Source: Marinomonas communis
Lineage (GTDB): Bacteria; Pseudomonadota; Gammaproteobacteria; Pseudomonadales; Marinomonadaceae
DNA: 64,000 nucleotides
Direction of reading: 5' to 3'
Assembly (NCBI RefSeq): GCF_004363305.1
Contig: NZ_SNZA01000004.1
Location: 310,001-374,000, forward strand
Part shown: positions 8,173-16,943 of the stretch, piece after piece
How the letters are laid out: every line of letters starts with the position of its first letter
Position numbering within the stretch: the stretch's first letter is position 1
Made by a program: the position numbers and the translations under genes
The notes under the pieces: model-generated
The model's database searches: none
What the model was told of the DNA's origin: nothing
What the model saw: only the letters and a program-made list of their open reading frames with translations

Positions 8173-10971
8173 ATGAGTTACTATACTGACTATTTAAAAG
8201 AAATTGAGGTTCGCAAGAACGAACTAGGTCTTGCACCAAAACCAATCGACGGTGCTGAATTGGTATCTGAAATCATTGAGCAGATTAAGGATACGGCTAA
8301 CGAACACCGTGAAGACTCTTTGAACTTCTTCATCTACAACACTCTGCCAGGTACCACACCAGCAGCGGTTGTAAAATCTGCTTTCCTTAAAGACATCGTT
8401 CTTGGTGACGAAGTAGTTGCTGAAATCTCTCCGGAGTTCGCTCTAGAACAGCTTTCTCACATGAAAGGCGGCCCTTCTGTTGCAGCACTACTAGACGTGG
8501 CTCTGTCTGATCACGCACAAGCAACAGCAGCAGGTGAAGTACTTAAATCTCAAGTATTCCTATACGACGCTGACTACGACCGTCTGTCAGCTGCTTACAA
8601 AGCTGGTAACGCCATTGCAAAAGACGTTCTTGAAAGCTACGCGAAAGCAGAGTTCTTCACGAAACTTGACGATATCCCAGAAAAAATCGACGTAGTGACT
8701 TACATCGCAGCGGAAGGTGATATCTCTACTGACTTGTTATCTCCTGGTAATCAGTCACACTCTCGTGCTGACCGTGAACTGCACGGCCTATGCATGATCA
8801 GCCCAGAAGCTCAAAAAGACATCGTTGAGCTAGGCAAAAAACACCCGAACGCTAAAGTGATGCTAATCGCTGAGAAAGGCACAATGGGCGTAGGTTCTTC
8901 ACGTATGTCTGGTGTAAACAACGTTGCACTTTGGGCGGGTGAAAAGACTTCTCCATACATCCCATTCGTTAACAACCGTCCAGTGGTTGCTGGTACGAAC
9001 GGTATTGCTCCGATCTTCCTAACGACTGTTGGCGTAACTGGTGGTATCGGTCTTGACCTTAAAAACTGGGTTAAGAAAACTGACGAGAACGGTAATGTGG
9101 TTCGTGACGAAAACGGCGACCCAGTCCTAGAAGAAGCTTACTCTGTTGCAACGGGCACTGTTCTTACTATCGATACTAAAGCTAAGAAGCTTTACAACGG
9201 TGACAAAGAGCTTGTTGACGTATCTTCTGCGTTCACACCACAAAAAGTGGAATTCATGAAAGCAGGTGGTTCTTACGCGGTAACATTCGGTAAGAAACTA
9301 CAAACATTCGCAGCAGAAACACTAGGTATCGAAGCGCCAGCTGTTTACGCACAAAACAAAGAGATCTCTATTGAAGGCCAAGGTCTAACGGCAGTAGAGA
9401 AAATCTTTAACCGCAATGCGGTAGGTGTGAAATCTAAAACACCACTTCACACTGGTTCTGACGTTCGCGTTAAAGTGAACATCGTAGGTTCTCAGGACAC
9501 AACTGGCCCAATGACTTGCCAAGAGCTTGAGTCTATGGCGGCTTCTGTGATCTCTCCTACTGTTGACGGTGCTTACCAGTCAGGCTGTCACACTGCGTCT
9601 GTATGGGACAAAAAAGCTCAGGCAAACATTCCTAAGCTAATGTCTTTCATGAACAACTTTGGTGTTATCACTGCACGTGATCCTAAAGGTGTTTACGCGC
9701 CAATGACTGACGTAATCCACAAAGTATTGAACGACATCACAGTTGACGATCGTGCGATCATCATCGGTGGTGACTCTCACACTCGTATGTCTAAGGGTGT
9801 CGCGTTCGGTGCTGACTCGGGTACGGTTGCCGTTGCTCTAGCAACAGGTGAAGCAGAAATGCCAATCCCTGAGTCTGTTAAAGTAACCTTCAAAGGCCAA
9901 ATGAAGCCATACATGGACTTCCGTGACATCGTACACGCAACTCAAGCGCAGATGTTGAAGCAGTTCCAAGGCGAAAACGTATTCCAAGGCCGTGTCATCG
10001 AAGTGCAAATCGGTACATTGCTTGCTGACCAAGCCTTCACATTCACAGACTGGACTGCAGAAATGAAAGCGAAAGCTTCTATCTGTATCTCAACTGATGA
10101 AACAATGATCGAATCTCTAGAACTTGCTAAGTCTCGTATCCAGATCATGATCAACAAAGGCATGGATAACGAAGCAAACATGCTTCAAGGTCTGATCGCT
10201 CTTGCTGACAAGCGTATCGCTGAAATCAAGTCTGGCGACGCGCCAGCGCTTGCTCCAGATGACAACGCTAAATACTACGCAGAAGTTGTGGTTGATCTAG
10301 ACGCAATCGATGAGCCAATGATTGCAGACCCAGATGTAAACAACGAAGACGTATCTAAGCGCTACACGCACGATGTGATCCGTCCGACTTCTTACTACGA
10401 TGGCCGTAAAGTTGACCTAGGCTTCGTCGGTTCTTGTATGGTGCACAAAGGCGATATTCAAATCATCGCTGCCATGCTACGTAACCTTGAGAAGAAAGGC
10501 CCTATCACATTCAAAGCACCGCTAGTTGTTGCGCCACCAACGTACAACATCGTTGATGAGCTAAAAGCTGAAGGCGATTGGGCAGTACTTGAGAAATACT
10601 CTGGCTTCCAGTTTGACGATGTGAACCCTAAAGAAGCAGCTCGTAAGCAATACGAGAACATCATGTACCTAGAGCGTCCAGGATGTAACCTATGTATGGG
10701 TAACCAAGAGAAAGCAGCACCTGGTGACACGGTTCTAGCAACTTCTACTCGTCTGTTCCAAGGTCGTGTAGTAGAAGATACTGCTGAGAAGAAAGGTGAG
10801 TCACTACTAGGTTCCACACCTATGGTAGTTCTATCTTGTATCCTAGGTCGTTTCCCATCTCTAGATGAGTACAAAGAAGCGGTTGCTGGCATTAACCTAA
10901 CGTCTTTCGCTCCACCAAGCGAAGATCTAAGCGTTAAAGGCGGCGACATCGCGATCACGCCAGTAGCGTAA
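8173..10971 (+). CDS. acnB: Aconitate hydratase B, long form
   Basis: AcnB interconverts citrate and isocitrate in the TCA cycle and usually also hydrates 2-methylaconitate. At 932 residues it is longer than E. coli AcnB (865). The N-terminal HEAT-like domain (about 1-160), the swivel domain and the catalytic core are all present. The [4Fe-4S] ligands are visible as Cys755 (GSCMVH), Cys838 and Cys841 (GCNLCMGNQEK); GGDSHTRMS is the substrate-binding segment. Extra sequence lies around residues 325-370 and between Cys755 and Cys838. From memory, this length and the N-terminal style (YTDYLKEIE, KPIDGAELVSEII) resemble the Bacteroidetes-type AcnB more than the enterobacterial one. Codon use is that of a highly expressed gene. 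A strong terminator follows, and a Fur-like dyad lies about 200 bp upstream. Confidence 0.96.
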   Translation: MSYYTDYLKEIEVRKNELGLAPKPIDGAELVSEIIEQIKDTANEHREDSLNFFIYNTLPGTTPAAVVKSAFLKDIVLGDEVVAEISPEFALEQLSHMKGGPSVAALLDVALSDHAQATAAGEVLKSQVFLYDADYDRLSAAYKAGNAIAKDVLESYAKAEFFTKLDDIPEKIDVVTYIAAEGDISTDLLSPGNQSHSRADRELHGLCMISPEAQKDIVELGKKHPNAKVMLIAEKGTMGVGSSRMSGVNNVALWAGEKTSPYIPFVNNRPVVAGTNGIAPIFLTTVGVTGGIGLDLKNWVKKTDENGNVVRDENGDPVLEEAYSVATGTVLTIDTKAKKLYNGDKELVDVSSAFTPQKVEFMKAGGSYAVTFGKKLQTFAAETLGIEAPAVYAQNKEISIEGQGLTAVEKIFNRNAVGVKSKTPLHTGSDVRVKVNIVGSQDTTGPMTCQELESMAASVISPTVDGAYQSGCHTASVWDKKAQANIPKLMSFMNNFGVITARDPKGVYAPMTDVIHKVLNDITVDDRAIIIGGDSHTRMSKGVAFGADSGTVAVALATGEAEMPIPESVKVTFKGQMKPYMDFRDIVHATQAQMLKQFQGENVFQGRVIEVQIGTLLADQAFTFTDWTAEMKAKASICISTDETMIESLELAKSRIQIMINKGMDNEANMLQGLIALADKRIAEIKSGDAPALAPDDNAKYYAEVVVDLDAIDEPMIADPDVNNEDVSKRYTHDVIRPTSYYDGRKVDLGFVGSCMVHKGDIQIIAAMLRNLEKKGPITFKAPLVVAPPTYNIVDELKAEGDWAVLEKYSGFQFDDVNPKEAARKQYENIMYLERPGCNLCMGNQEKAAPGDTVLATSTRLFQGRVVEDTAEKKGESLLGSTPMVVLSCILGRFPSLDEYKEAVAGINLTSFAPPSEDLSVKGGDIAITPVA

Positions 10972-11000
10972 CCCAAGCCTTAGTTTCGCTAACTAAATAA

Positions 11001-11034
11001 AAAGCCCTGACTCAATTGAGTCAGGGCTTTTTTA
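11001..11034 (+). terminator. Rho-independent terminator of acnB
   Basis: A perfect palindrome with arms AAAGCCCTGACTCAA and TTGAGTCAGGGCTTT is followed by more T, 29 bp after the acnB stop. Confidence 0.95.
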
Positions 11035-11079
11035 TTGTTGTCGGCAATGACATTAATCATTACCCAAGATCATATGGAA

Positions 11080-11643
11080 TTATTGCTGACGTGGTTGCAG
11101 CGATAACTTGCCCTGTTCAATCGCCATATTAAGCGGCACACTTGACAACAAACGCACTACGTCGTTGCTAGTATCTAAGGTATAAACTGGGTTTGATGCT
11201 AAGTAACCATTAATCAACATCATCACTTCATTGCTCAACGGAGCAAGGTTGCCTTTATAACCACCCGCATCAATAGTGCTGTCTAACAGTGCTAACGAAC
11301 GTACGAAGATCGCTTTTTTCTCACTGTCGTAATACGGCGTCCCTTCCAGCTCTAAATTTAACTTCGCAGGATATTGAAAGCCAAATACGCTGATATTTGC
11401 CGTTGCCTCTGTGCCAAGCTGCACCACATCACGCCCTTCTGGGCCGATGTCTACAGACATATCATCCACTGTTAAGGTCAAAGGAATGCCACCAATATTG
11501 GCATTGGTTTGAAGTTTAGCCAGTTGGCTGTCTAATGCCTGCTCTAACTCTGAGTTAGAAATAGAGTAAGTGGAAAGTTGTGAGAGAGTGGCACAACCAC
11601 TCAAAATAAGTGTGCAACACACTGCTAGAATTGCTTTCATCAT
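11080..11643 (-). CDS. DUF1439 lipoprotein (YceB-like)
   Basis: A small lipoprotein of about 187 residues. The N-terminus MMKAILAVCC..LILSGC is a lipoprotein signal peptide with the lipidated Cys at position 17. The mature part matches the DUF1439/YceB pattern (TYSISNSELEQAL, then alternating beta strands, as in lipid-binding TULIP-like folds). The E. coli homologue YceB is an envelope lipoprotein of uncertain function. The frame is open to 11670, but the double ATG at 11643/11640 puts the signal peptide at the N-terminus. It is convergent with acnB across the acnB terminator. No partner gene is beside it. Confidence 0.82.
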   Translation of the reverse strand: MMKAILAVCCTLILSGCATLSQLSTYSISNSELEQALDSQLAKLQTNANIGGIPLTLTVDDMSVDIGPEGRDVVQLGTEATANISVFGFQYPAKLNLELEGTPYYDSEKKAIFVRSLALLDSTIDAGGYKGNLAPLSNEVMMLINGYLASNPVYTLDTSNDVVRLLSSVPLNMAIEQGKLSLQPRQQ

Positions 11644-11768
11644 AAGCTCATTATTAGTAATTGAAACCATCAGTGTAGCGTGTAATCCGGCCCTCGAAAA
11701 ACGAAGACTCCGATCATTTCCAGCTTTTACTCGATATTTTCATAGAAAGATAACCGTAGGGCATTTCG

Positions 11769-11905
11769 GATTCATCAGGGGGCAGATCCCTATAGGTAAT
11801 TCAGTTTCCCATCACTGATATCTGGCAAGGCGATTCATCAGGGGTCAGATCCCTGTACGTAATTAAGGTGCCTATCACTGCTATCTGGCAAGGGATCTGA
11901 CCCCT
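11769..11905. repeat. Two 62-bp tandem units ending in an inverted-repeat element
   Basis: GATTCATCAGGGG starts at 11769 and again at 11832, and TCTGGCAAGG ends both units (11821-11830, 11884-11893), giving a period of 63 bp with some divergence between copies. The second unit is bounded by perfect 15-bp inverted ends AGGGGTCAGATCCCT (11840-11854) and AGGGATCTGACCCCT (11891-11905). The first unit has the left end with one mismatch (AGGGGGCAGATCCCT) and no right end. The rest of the interval 11644-11980 holds only the mqo terminator. A related element lies at 16780-16856. Confidence 0.85.
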
Positions 11906-11920
11906 TTATTGATTGGATAC

Positions 11921-11949
11921 AAAAAAGCCCCACTCATTTGAGCAGGGCT
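11921..11949 (-). terminator. Terminator of mqo
   Basis: Read on the minus strand, AGCCCTGCTC pairs with GAGTGGGGCT (one mismatch) and is followed by six T, 32 bp after the mqo stop. Confidence 0.85.
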
Positions 11950-11980
11950 GTCGTTTTTTCGTGTGAAGATCGATTAGCGC

Positions 11981-13618
11981 TTAAAGCTCAATGTTAGCGA
12001 TATCGTCTTGCTTAGGCATGGTCACAGATTCATCACCCGCTGGCGCAACGGTTTGCGGCGCCTGAGGTAAATGAAGCTTCAGCGATTGGCTTGTATAAGT
12101 CAGCTCTTGATGAGTCGCTTCAACATTGCCGTTTAGCTTAGTGCCGTATGAAGGAATGATTTCTTTCAGTTTCGCATTCCACTCACCTGCTACTTTATCG
12201 GCAAACACTTCTTCTAGAACATTCAACATAATTGGCGCCGCCGTCGAAGCACCTGGAGAAGCACCTAATAGCGCAGCAAGGCTAGAGTCCGCAGACGATA
12301 CAACTTCTGTACCAAACTGTAAGCGACCACCCTTTTCTGGATCTTTCTTGATGATCTGTACACGCTGCCCAGCTGTGATCAGTTTCCAGTCTTCTTGTTT
12401 AGCCGTTGGGTAGTACTTTTTAAGCTCAGCGAAACGATCTTCATCCGTCAGCATCACTTGCTCAATCAAGTATTGAACCAAGTTGAAATTATCTAGGCCT
12501 ACTTGCATCATTGGCACAACATTGTCAGTAGTCGTCGCACCCAAGAGATCCCATAGGGAACCATTTTTCAGGAATTTCGTAGAGAACGTGGCAAATGGGC
12601 CAAACAGCAACACTTCTTTACCATCGATACGACGTGCATCCAGGTGCGGCACAGACATCGGAGGAGCTCCGACTTCGGCTTGTCCGTATGCTTTATTCAC
12701 ATGCTGCTTAACAACCTCTGGGTTGTCTGTTACTAGGAACTGACCGCCGACAGGGAAGCCACCGTATACATCACCTTCTGGAATGCCTGAAGCTTGCAGC
12801 AGTGGCAATGACGCACCACCTGCGCCGATAAAGACAAACTTAGCATCAACCGTACGTTCTTTCTCACCGTTCGCTAAATCTGCAATAGTAACCGTCCAGC
12901 TCTTATCTGCATTCTGCTTAAGACCGCGCACTTCACTGCTTAATTGCAGATCAAAATTATCTTTCGTCGTAAGGCTTTGAACCAGCTGACGTGTGATCTC
13001 ACCAAAATTCACATCCGTACCGATAACAGAGTGAGTCGCAGCAACCAACTGGTTAGGATCACGCCCCTCAATCAGCAAAGGTGCCCACTCAGCGATTTGA
13101 GCTGGATCTTCGCTGTAATCCATACTCTGGAACAAACTATGTTTTTGCAATTCGGCATAACGCTTACGTAGGAAGTTTACGTTTTTATCACCCCATACAA
13201 AACTCATGTGGTTCACAGAACGAATAAAGGATTCTGGATCATGCATAACACCGTTATTCACTTGATACGCCCAGAACTGGCGGCTGATTTGAAACGCTTC
13301 ATTTACCTTAATGGCTTTATCAACATTGATGCTACCATCTGGCATTTCAGGCGTGTAGTTCAGCTCCATTAACGCAGAATGGCCTGTACCAGCATTGTTC
13401 CAACCATTCGAACTTTCTTGCGCCACACCATCAAGACGCTCAATCATCGCCATTGACCAGTTTGGCTCAAGCTCTTGTAAATAAGTGCCTAACGTTGCAC
13501 TCATGATGCCGCCACCGATCAGTAACACGTCTACTTGTTCATCTTCCGCGTGTGCTGGCGTCAGTACAGTTGCCACACTTACCCATAAGGTTAGCAGGGC
13601 TAATTTGATTTTCTTCAT
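11981..13618 (-). CDS. mqo: Malate:quinone oxidoreductase
   Basis: This FAD-dependent, membrane-associated enzyme oxidises malate to oxaloacetate and passes electrons to the quinone pool, bypassing NAD-linked malate dehydrogenase. The 545-residue length and sequence closely follow E. coli Mqo: FAD motif [12 protein letters not shown] near residue 33, [20 protein letters not shown] near 70, and a C-terminal GASPGAST segment. A hydrophobic signal-like leader ([25 protein letters not shown]) precedes the FAD domain, as it does in the E. coli protein. With acnB three kilobases away this makes two TCA-cycle genes in the region, but they are separate transcripts on opposite strands. Confidence 0.96.
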   Translation of the reverse strand: MKKIKLALLTLWVSVATVLTPAHAEDEQVDVLLIGGGIMSATLGTYLQELEPNWSMAMIERLDGVAQESSNGWNNAGTGHSALMELNYTPEMPDGSINVDKAIKVNEAFQISRQFWAYQVNNGVMHDPESFIRSVNHMSFVWGDKNVNFLRKRYAELQKHSLFQSMDYSEDPAQIAEWAPLLIEGRDPNQLVAATHSVIGTDVNFGEITRQLVQSLTTKDNFDLQLSSEVRGLKQNADKSWTVTIADLANGEKERTVDAKFVFIGAGGASLPLLQASGIPEGDVYGGFPVGGQFLVTDNPEVVKQHVNKAYGQAEVGAPPMSVPHLDARRIDGKEVLLFGPFATFSTKFLKNGSLWDLLGATTTDNVVPMMQVGLDNFNLVQYLIEQVMLTDEDRFAELKKYYPTAKQEDWKLITAGQRVQIIKKDPEKGGRLQFGTEVVSSADSSLAALLGASPGASTAAPIMLNVLEEVFADKVAGEWNAKLKEIIPSYGTKLNGNVEATHQELTYTSQSLKLHLPQAPQTVAPAGDESVTMPKQDDIANIEL

Positions 13619-14217
13619 TTAGATTTGGCTCTATGGTAATTATTGAGCGAGAGATGCGAGCATCAAGAAATCACGCATCCAGTGCTGATAGATATAGGAA
13701 CTCAGCCCAGCTGACAGTCATGAAGACCGAGCTGAAAGCTTGGGGGCTATAAATCGACGCTAAACTAACATTGCGTTAGATCAGTGAAAATCTTTGGTAA
13801 GAAGAGAAGGTTTTGAGCATTTTAATTGGTTATGTAAGTTTTTGTAATGAAAAAATCTCGCTAATTCCCCTGATCGATTTTATCCATCGACGACTTAGAC
13901 TCCGGCTATACGCGACATCTTTTTAGGCCACACTATCTACTGTCACAAGGTCGTTAATACATACTCCCCTCAAGGTATACGAGCTGGTAAGATTTAGTCG
14001 AAAAAACGAAAAACCTCTAAAAACAATAAAAGTGACGTCAAAATCATAGAAAAAATCATTAAAAACTACTCTAAAAATCGATCTAAATCTCGCATCAAAA
14101 ACAGCTTCGGTAAACTCAACCGCCTCTATCTTCCTTTACTAAAAGCGCTCTGGTATGTCGTTTTTGGGAAAAGCTGATTTTCCCCATCGTTGAAATCTAT
14201 TTACTCATCTTATAGTC
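13619..14217. other. Intergenic region without a recognisable gene
   Basis: About 600 bp between the divergent mqo and BCCT genes. No open frame with coding character, no tRNA and no repeat was seen; the sequence is AT-rich, especially 13990-14110. It probably holds the promoters of both genes. Confidence 0.6.
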
Positions 14218-14247
14218 TTTTTTTAATTAAACGTTTAATTAAAAAAA
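14218..14247. promoter_or_regulatory. 30-bp perfect palindrome, probable BetI-type (TetR) operator
   Basis: The sequence is T7, then AATTAAACGTTTAATT, then A7: a perfect palindrome with 15-bp arms. The centre TTAAACGTTTAA is close to the TTGAACGTTCAA core of BetI operators, the TetR-family choline sensor. It ends 11 bp before the start codon of a BCCT-type (betaine/choline/carnitine) transporter, which fits control by such a repressor. No betI gene is in the window. Confidence 0.65.
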
Positions 14248-14258
14248 CTGGTGGGTGT

Positions 14259-15476
14259 ATGAATCTCCTTTTATCGTCCGGTCTGATTTTCTCTTTTGCC
14301 GCTATCGCGGTCATTCTACTGAAATGGTGGAATATAAAATGTGTTGGCGTGACGCCAGTGCATACTCTGACCTTTATCGCAATCCTGTTCACATCCGGCT
14401 TAGATGTGGGCTTGATCATGTTTCCCCTTACTGAGTTTGCAGGCTATGCAAACCTAACAGAGAGTCCTGAATACAGTTTCGCCAATCCGCTAGCGATTGA
14501 GTTCGGCTATTGGGCCTTTTTGATCTGGGGCTTCTACTTCTTAACTTGCTTTTACTTCTGCATCATCGAGCCAAGAGTGAAATTCTTTGAACTACCACTG
14601 GTGAAGCTGATCAATAACATCGTCATCATTGGCACCTGTGCATTCACCGCTTACTTACTACTTGTGAACTTGCCTTGGTATTTGCCTCAAATTGGCGATG
14701 GTGAATCTGTGGTACCCACCTTCTACTTGATCGTTTTGGCTTCGATTGCTTTGGCAGTGTATTCAAGCAGTAGTATGAAACTGTTACGACTCTTAAGCTT
14801 AGGCTCTAGCTTTCTGTTTATCGCATTAATCGTGATTATGTGGTTTAGAGCTTATATGACCGATAATGGCCATCCAGAAGATTTCCTTAGCAATGCAGGA
14901 TTGATCAGTGAATACTTCACGAACATTTATCAATTTATGTTACCGCTAAATGACTACCACGCGTTCTACCTATTCTGGTGGTTCTCTTGGAGCATCATGA
15001 TTGGACAGTTCACAGCACGTTTTGTCAGCGGCATTCGCACTTGGCAATTACTGTTGGCGATGATGGTCTTCCCATCCATTGCCATCGGGGTCTGGTTCAC
15101 CATCCTTTATCACTATTACACAGAAGGGTTACAGATCGCTGGCTTTATCAATGTCATGATGATTGTAGTGGGAATTTTAATGGTGGTGAACTCATTGGAT
15201 TCACTGATCCGTCTCTACACTGATAACCTAAACCTAACCGTAGAACGCTTTGGTCTAATCCCTTATATCTTAGGTAACTTGGTTCTGATGTGTGCCTTAA
15301 CACTTTTATTCCAACTCGACTTCCTGAAAATCGAGTGGGTGGGTGCCCTAGTGATCGGCCTATACTTTAGCTGCTTTATCTACATCATGTTGAAAAAGCG
15401 CCATGAAGTGGCAAGCATTAAAGGGCCTTGTGAAGAAAATACTCTAGACTTTGAGAAAGTGGAATTGACACGTTAA
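14259..15476 (+). CDS. BCCT-family-like transporter, short form
   Basis: A protein of 405 residues, almost entirely transmembrane, with about 10-12 hydrophobic helices. Two segments match the betaine/choline/carnitine transporter family: SGLDVGLIMFPLTEFAGY (the family's GxGxG-type segment before the VAEP-like motif) and FYLFWWFSWSIMIGQFTARF (the conserved Trp-rich helix followed by GxFxAR). Classical BCCT members have 500-680 residues, so this is a shortened or divergent member lacking the usual tails. The frame opens at 14190, but that would translate the operator palindrome at 14218-14247, so the ATG at 14259 is preferred. The likely role is uptake of a quaternary ammonium compatible solute; substrate not determined. 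Confidence 0.75.
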   Translation: MNLLLSSGLIFSFAAIAVILLKWWNIKCVGVTPVHTLTFIAILFTSGLDVGLIMFPLTEFAGYANLTESPEYSFANPLAIEFGYWAFLIWGFYFLTCFYFCIIEPRVKFFELPLVKLINNIVIIGTCAFTAYLLLVNLPWYLPQIGDGESVVPTFYLIVLASIALAVYSSSSMKLLRLLSLGSSFLFIALIVIMWFRAYMTDNGHPEDFLSNAGLISEYFTNIYQFMLPLNDYHAFYLFWWFSWSIMIGQFTARFVSGIRTWQLLLAMMVFPSIAIGVWFTILYHYYTEGLQIAGFINVMMIVVGILMVVNSLDSLIRLYTDNLNLTVERFGLIPYILGNLVLMCALTLLFQLDFLKIEWVGALVIGLYFSCFIYIMLKKRHEVASIKGPCEENTLDFEKVELTR

Positions 15477-15517
15477 GCTTCGTAGCTCCCTGCTAAGCCT
15501 AGTTTATAGGGCAGGCA

Positions 15518-15540
15518 CATAGCCTGCCCTACTCAACGAA
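15518..15540. terminator. Hairpin between convergent BCCT and SLATT genes
   Basis: A 9-bp perfect stem AGGGCAGGC/GCCTGCCCT with loop ACATA. No T run follows on either strand, so efficiency is uncertain. Confidence 0.45.
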
Positions 15541-15588
15541 TTGTTCACTATAGTCATAAGTCGCTCTTGCTCTATTGCTGTAGTCTAA

Positions 15589-16239
15589 TTAACTCCCCAC
15601 ATACGTAAAAATCACCCATCCCAGACTGGCAAGTACAACTGGATAGGAAATGAAATTCAAGCAATTCCAAAAGATAGCTTTTGCATTCAAGGCAAGCCAC
15701 TTATGTACTTCAACATCATAAAATTCTGGGAGTTCTAATTGCGCTCGATAGTAGTCACCACGGAACTTATAAATCGCGCTTTCCTCATAAAGCTTTAACA
15801 AAGAGTTATATTCATCCTCATACTTAAGGTAATTTTTCTCCTCCAGTTGCTCTAGCTTGTTGTAGTAATCCTCAAAAAGACGATCAATGACCTTCATTTC
15901 TAATTCAAAGAACTGTGACGAATATGCGTCCATCTTCGCAGAAAAACCTGCATAATCCTTTTTATATAATAAAAAAGAGTAAACCATCACAACACACAAG
16001 TAGAAAGACTGTATAAGCCCAATGTCTTTGGCGTCAAAGCCCCCACCAACTGAATAGGCCTGCATTAATGATAAAGCAAGCACCCCCAGACAAACGAGAA
16101 TAATCGTATAAGCCGAATACTTTGCATGCACCTTTAAGCGCGTAGAAGCATGAAAACTAGTCTTTGAAATCGTCCGCATCTTATTGCGAAGATCTCCGAA
16201 GCGATCACATAGGTTATCAAAACGCTCTTCCGTATCCAT
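15589..16239 (-). CDS. SLATT-like two-helix membrane protein (putative defence effector)
   Basis: A 216-residue protein with a charged N-terminal helix (residues 1-40), two membrane helices at about 42-62 and 75-92, a long helical cytoplasmic part rich in Tyr, Glu and Lys (95-175), and a further hydrophobic C-terminal helix. The order of a short Arg/Lys-rich helix, HAS.RL, and paired membrane helices followed by helical repeats matches SLATT domains, predicted pore-forming effectors of nucleotide-signalling and reverse-transcriptase defence systems. No nucleotidyltransferase, SLOG, or reverse transcriptase gene is beside it, so it is an orphan. The sequence is more AT-rich than its neighbours, which suggests acquisition. 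The family call comes from pattern recognition only. Confidence 0.55.
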   Translation of the reverse strand: MDTEERFDNLCDRFGDLRNKMRTISKTSFHASTRLKVHAKYSAYTIILVCLGVLALSLMQAYSVGGGFDAKDIGLIQSFYLCVVMVYSFLLYKKDYAGFSAKMDAYSSQFFELEMKVIDRLFEDYYNKLEQLEEKNYLKYEDEYNSLLKLYEESAIYKFRGDYYRAQLELPEFYDVEVHKWLALNAKAIFWNCLNFISYPVVLASLGWVIFTYVGS

Positions 16240-16448
16240 TACAGCTCCAGTACATCAAGTGAAGGGCTAATTTACCATAGCTCTCAAAGCATTCTATATT
16301 TAAAAAGATATATAAATTAATAACCTACGTAAAACTTGGCCGTCTGAAACATTCGATTTATGGCGGATCTGAGGCTGTACTATGATCGAACTGGAGTAGA
16401 TATTAAGAGTTTCAGGCTTTTAATGGACAATGCTTTCTTTGCTGCGAA

Positions 16449-16661
16449 CTAGCTAAACGTTTGAACATACAAAGCCTCGACTTTGTCTCTAGCCCACTGG
16501 GTCTTGCGCAAAAACTTCAACGCAGACTTTATCGAAGGGTCATTCGCAAAACAGTTCACGCGAATGCGATCGTAAAGACCATTCCAGCCATAGTGCTCGA
16601 CTAAGCGCGTCAGCACTTTTTCTAATGACAGACCGTGCAATGGGTTGTTAGGTTGGTTCAT
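16449..16661 (-). CDS. VF530-family small protein (DUF2132)
   Basis: A 70-residue protein matching the VF530 family over its full length: [20 protein letters not shown] near the N-terminus, then [22 protein letters not shown]. The family has a DNA-binding-like fold and no firm function. AGGAA lies six bases before the ATG. It stands alone between the SLATT gene and the inverted-repeat element. The 209 bp to the SLATT gene holds nothing recognisable. Confidence 0.88.
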   Translation of the reverse strand: MNQPNNPLHGLSLEKVLTRLVEHYGWNGLYDRIRVNCFANDPSIKSALKFLRKTQWARDKVEALYVQTFS

Positions 16662-16779
16662 TGGGGATTCCTGATTTGAGTAGGGAGGGAGTTTAGCAGT
16701 TTTTTAGGGAAGTGGGGGTTGCAAGTTGGATCGCCGATGCAATCGCCTCGTACAAGGGCTTCAGTTAAGGGATCCACTC

Positions 16780-16856
16780 AAGGGGTCAGATTCCTTCTAC
16801 GACGATATTACTCGTGTCTATCTGCCGATTTTTATAGGTAAGGAATCTGACCCCTT
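16780..16856. repeat. 77-bp miniature inverted-repeat element
   Basis: Perfect 17-bp terminal inverted repeats AAGGGGTCAGATTCCTT (16780-16796) and AAGGAATCTGACCCCTT (16840-16856) enclose 43 bp that encode nothing. The ends share the GGGGTCAGAT core with the element at 11840-11905. It resembles the non-autonomous REPIN/MITE elements common in gammaproteobacterial intergenic DNA; no transposase is present in the window. Confidence 0.85.
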
Positions 16857-16892
16857 TCTCTACAAAAGCAGCCAGCAAAAACCGCGGGCAAT

Positions 16893-16920
16893 AAAAAAGG
16901 AGCACCGAGGTGCTCCTTTT
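16893..16920 (-). terminator. Terminator of pnp
   Basis: On the minus strand a 12-bp stem AAAAGGAGCACC/GGTGCTCCTTTT continues into a T run, 24 bp after the pnp stop. It closes the long housekeeping transcript. Confidence 0.9.
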
Positions 16921-16943
16921 AGGAAGTTAATGCGAAGTTAAGA

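Noticed and set aside
16726-16941. 71-codon plus-strand frame near the end of pnp
   Set aside because: It runs through the inverted-repeat element and the pnp terminator and has no coding character.
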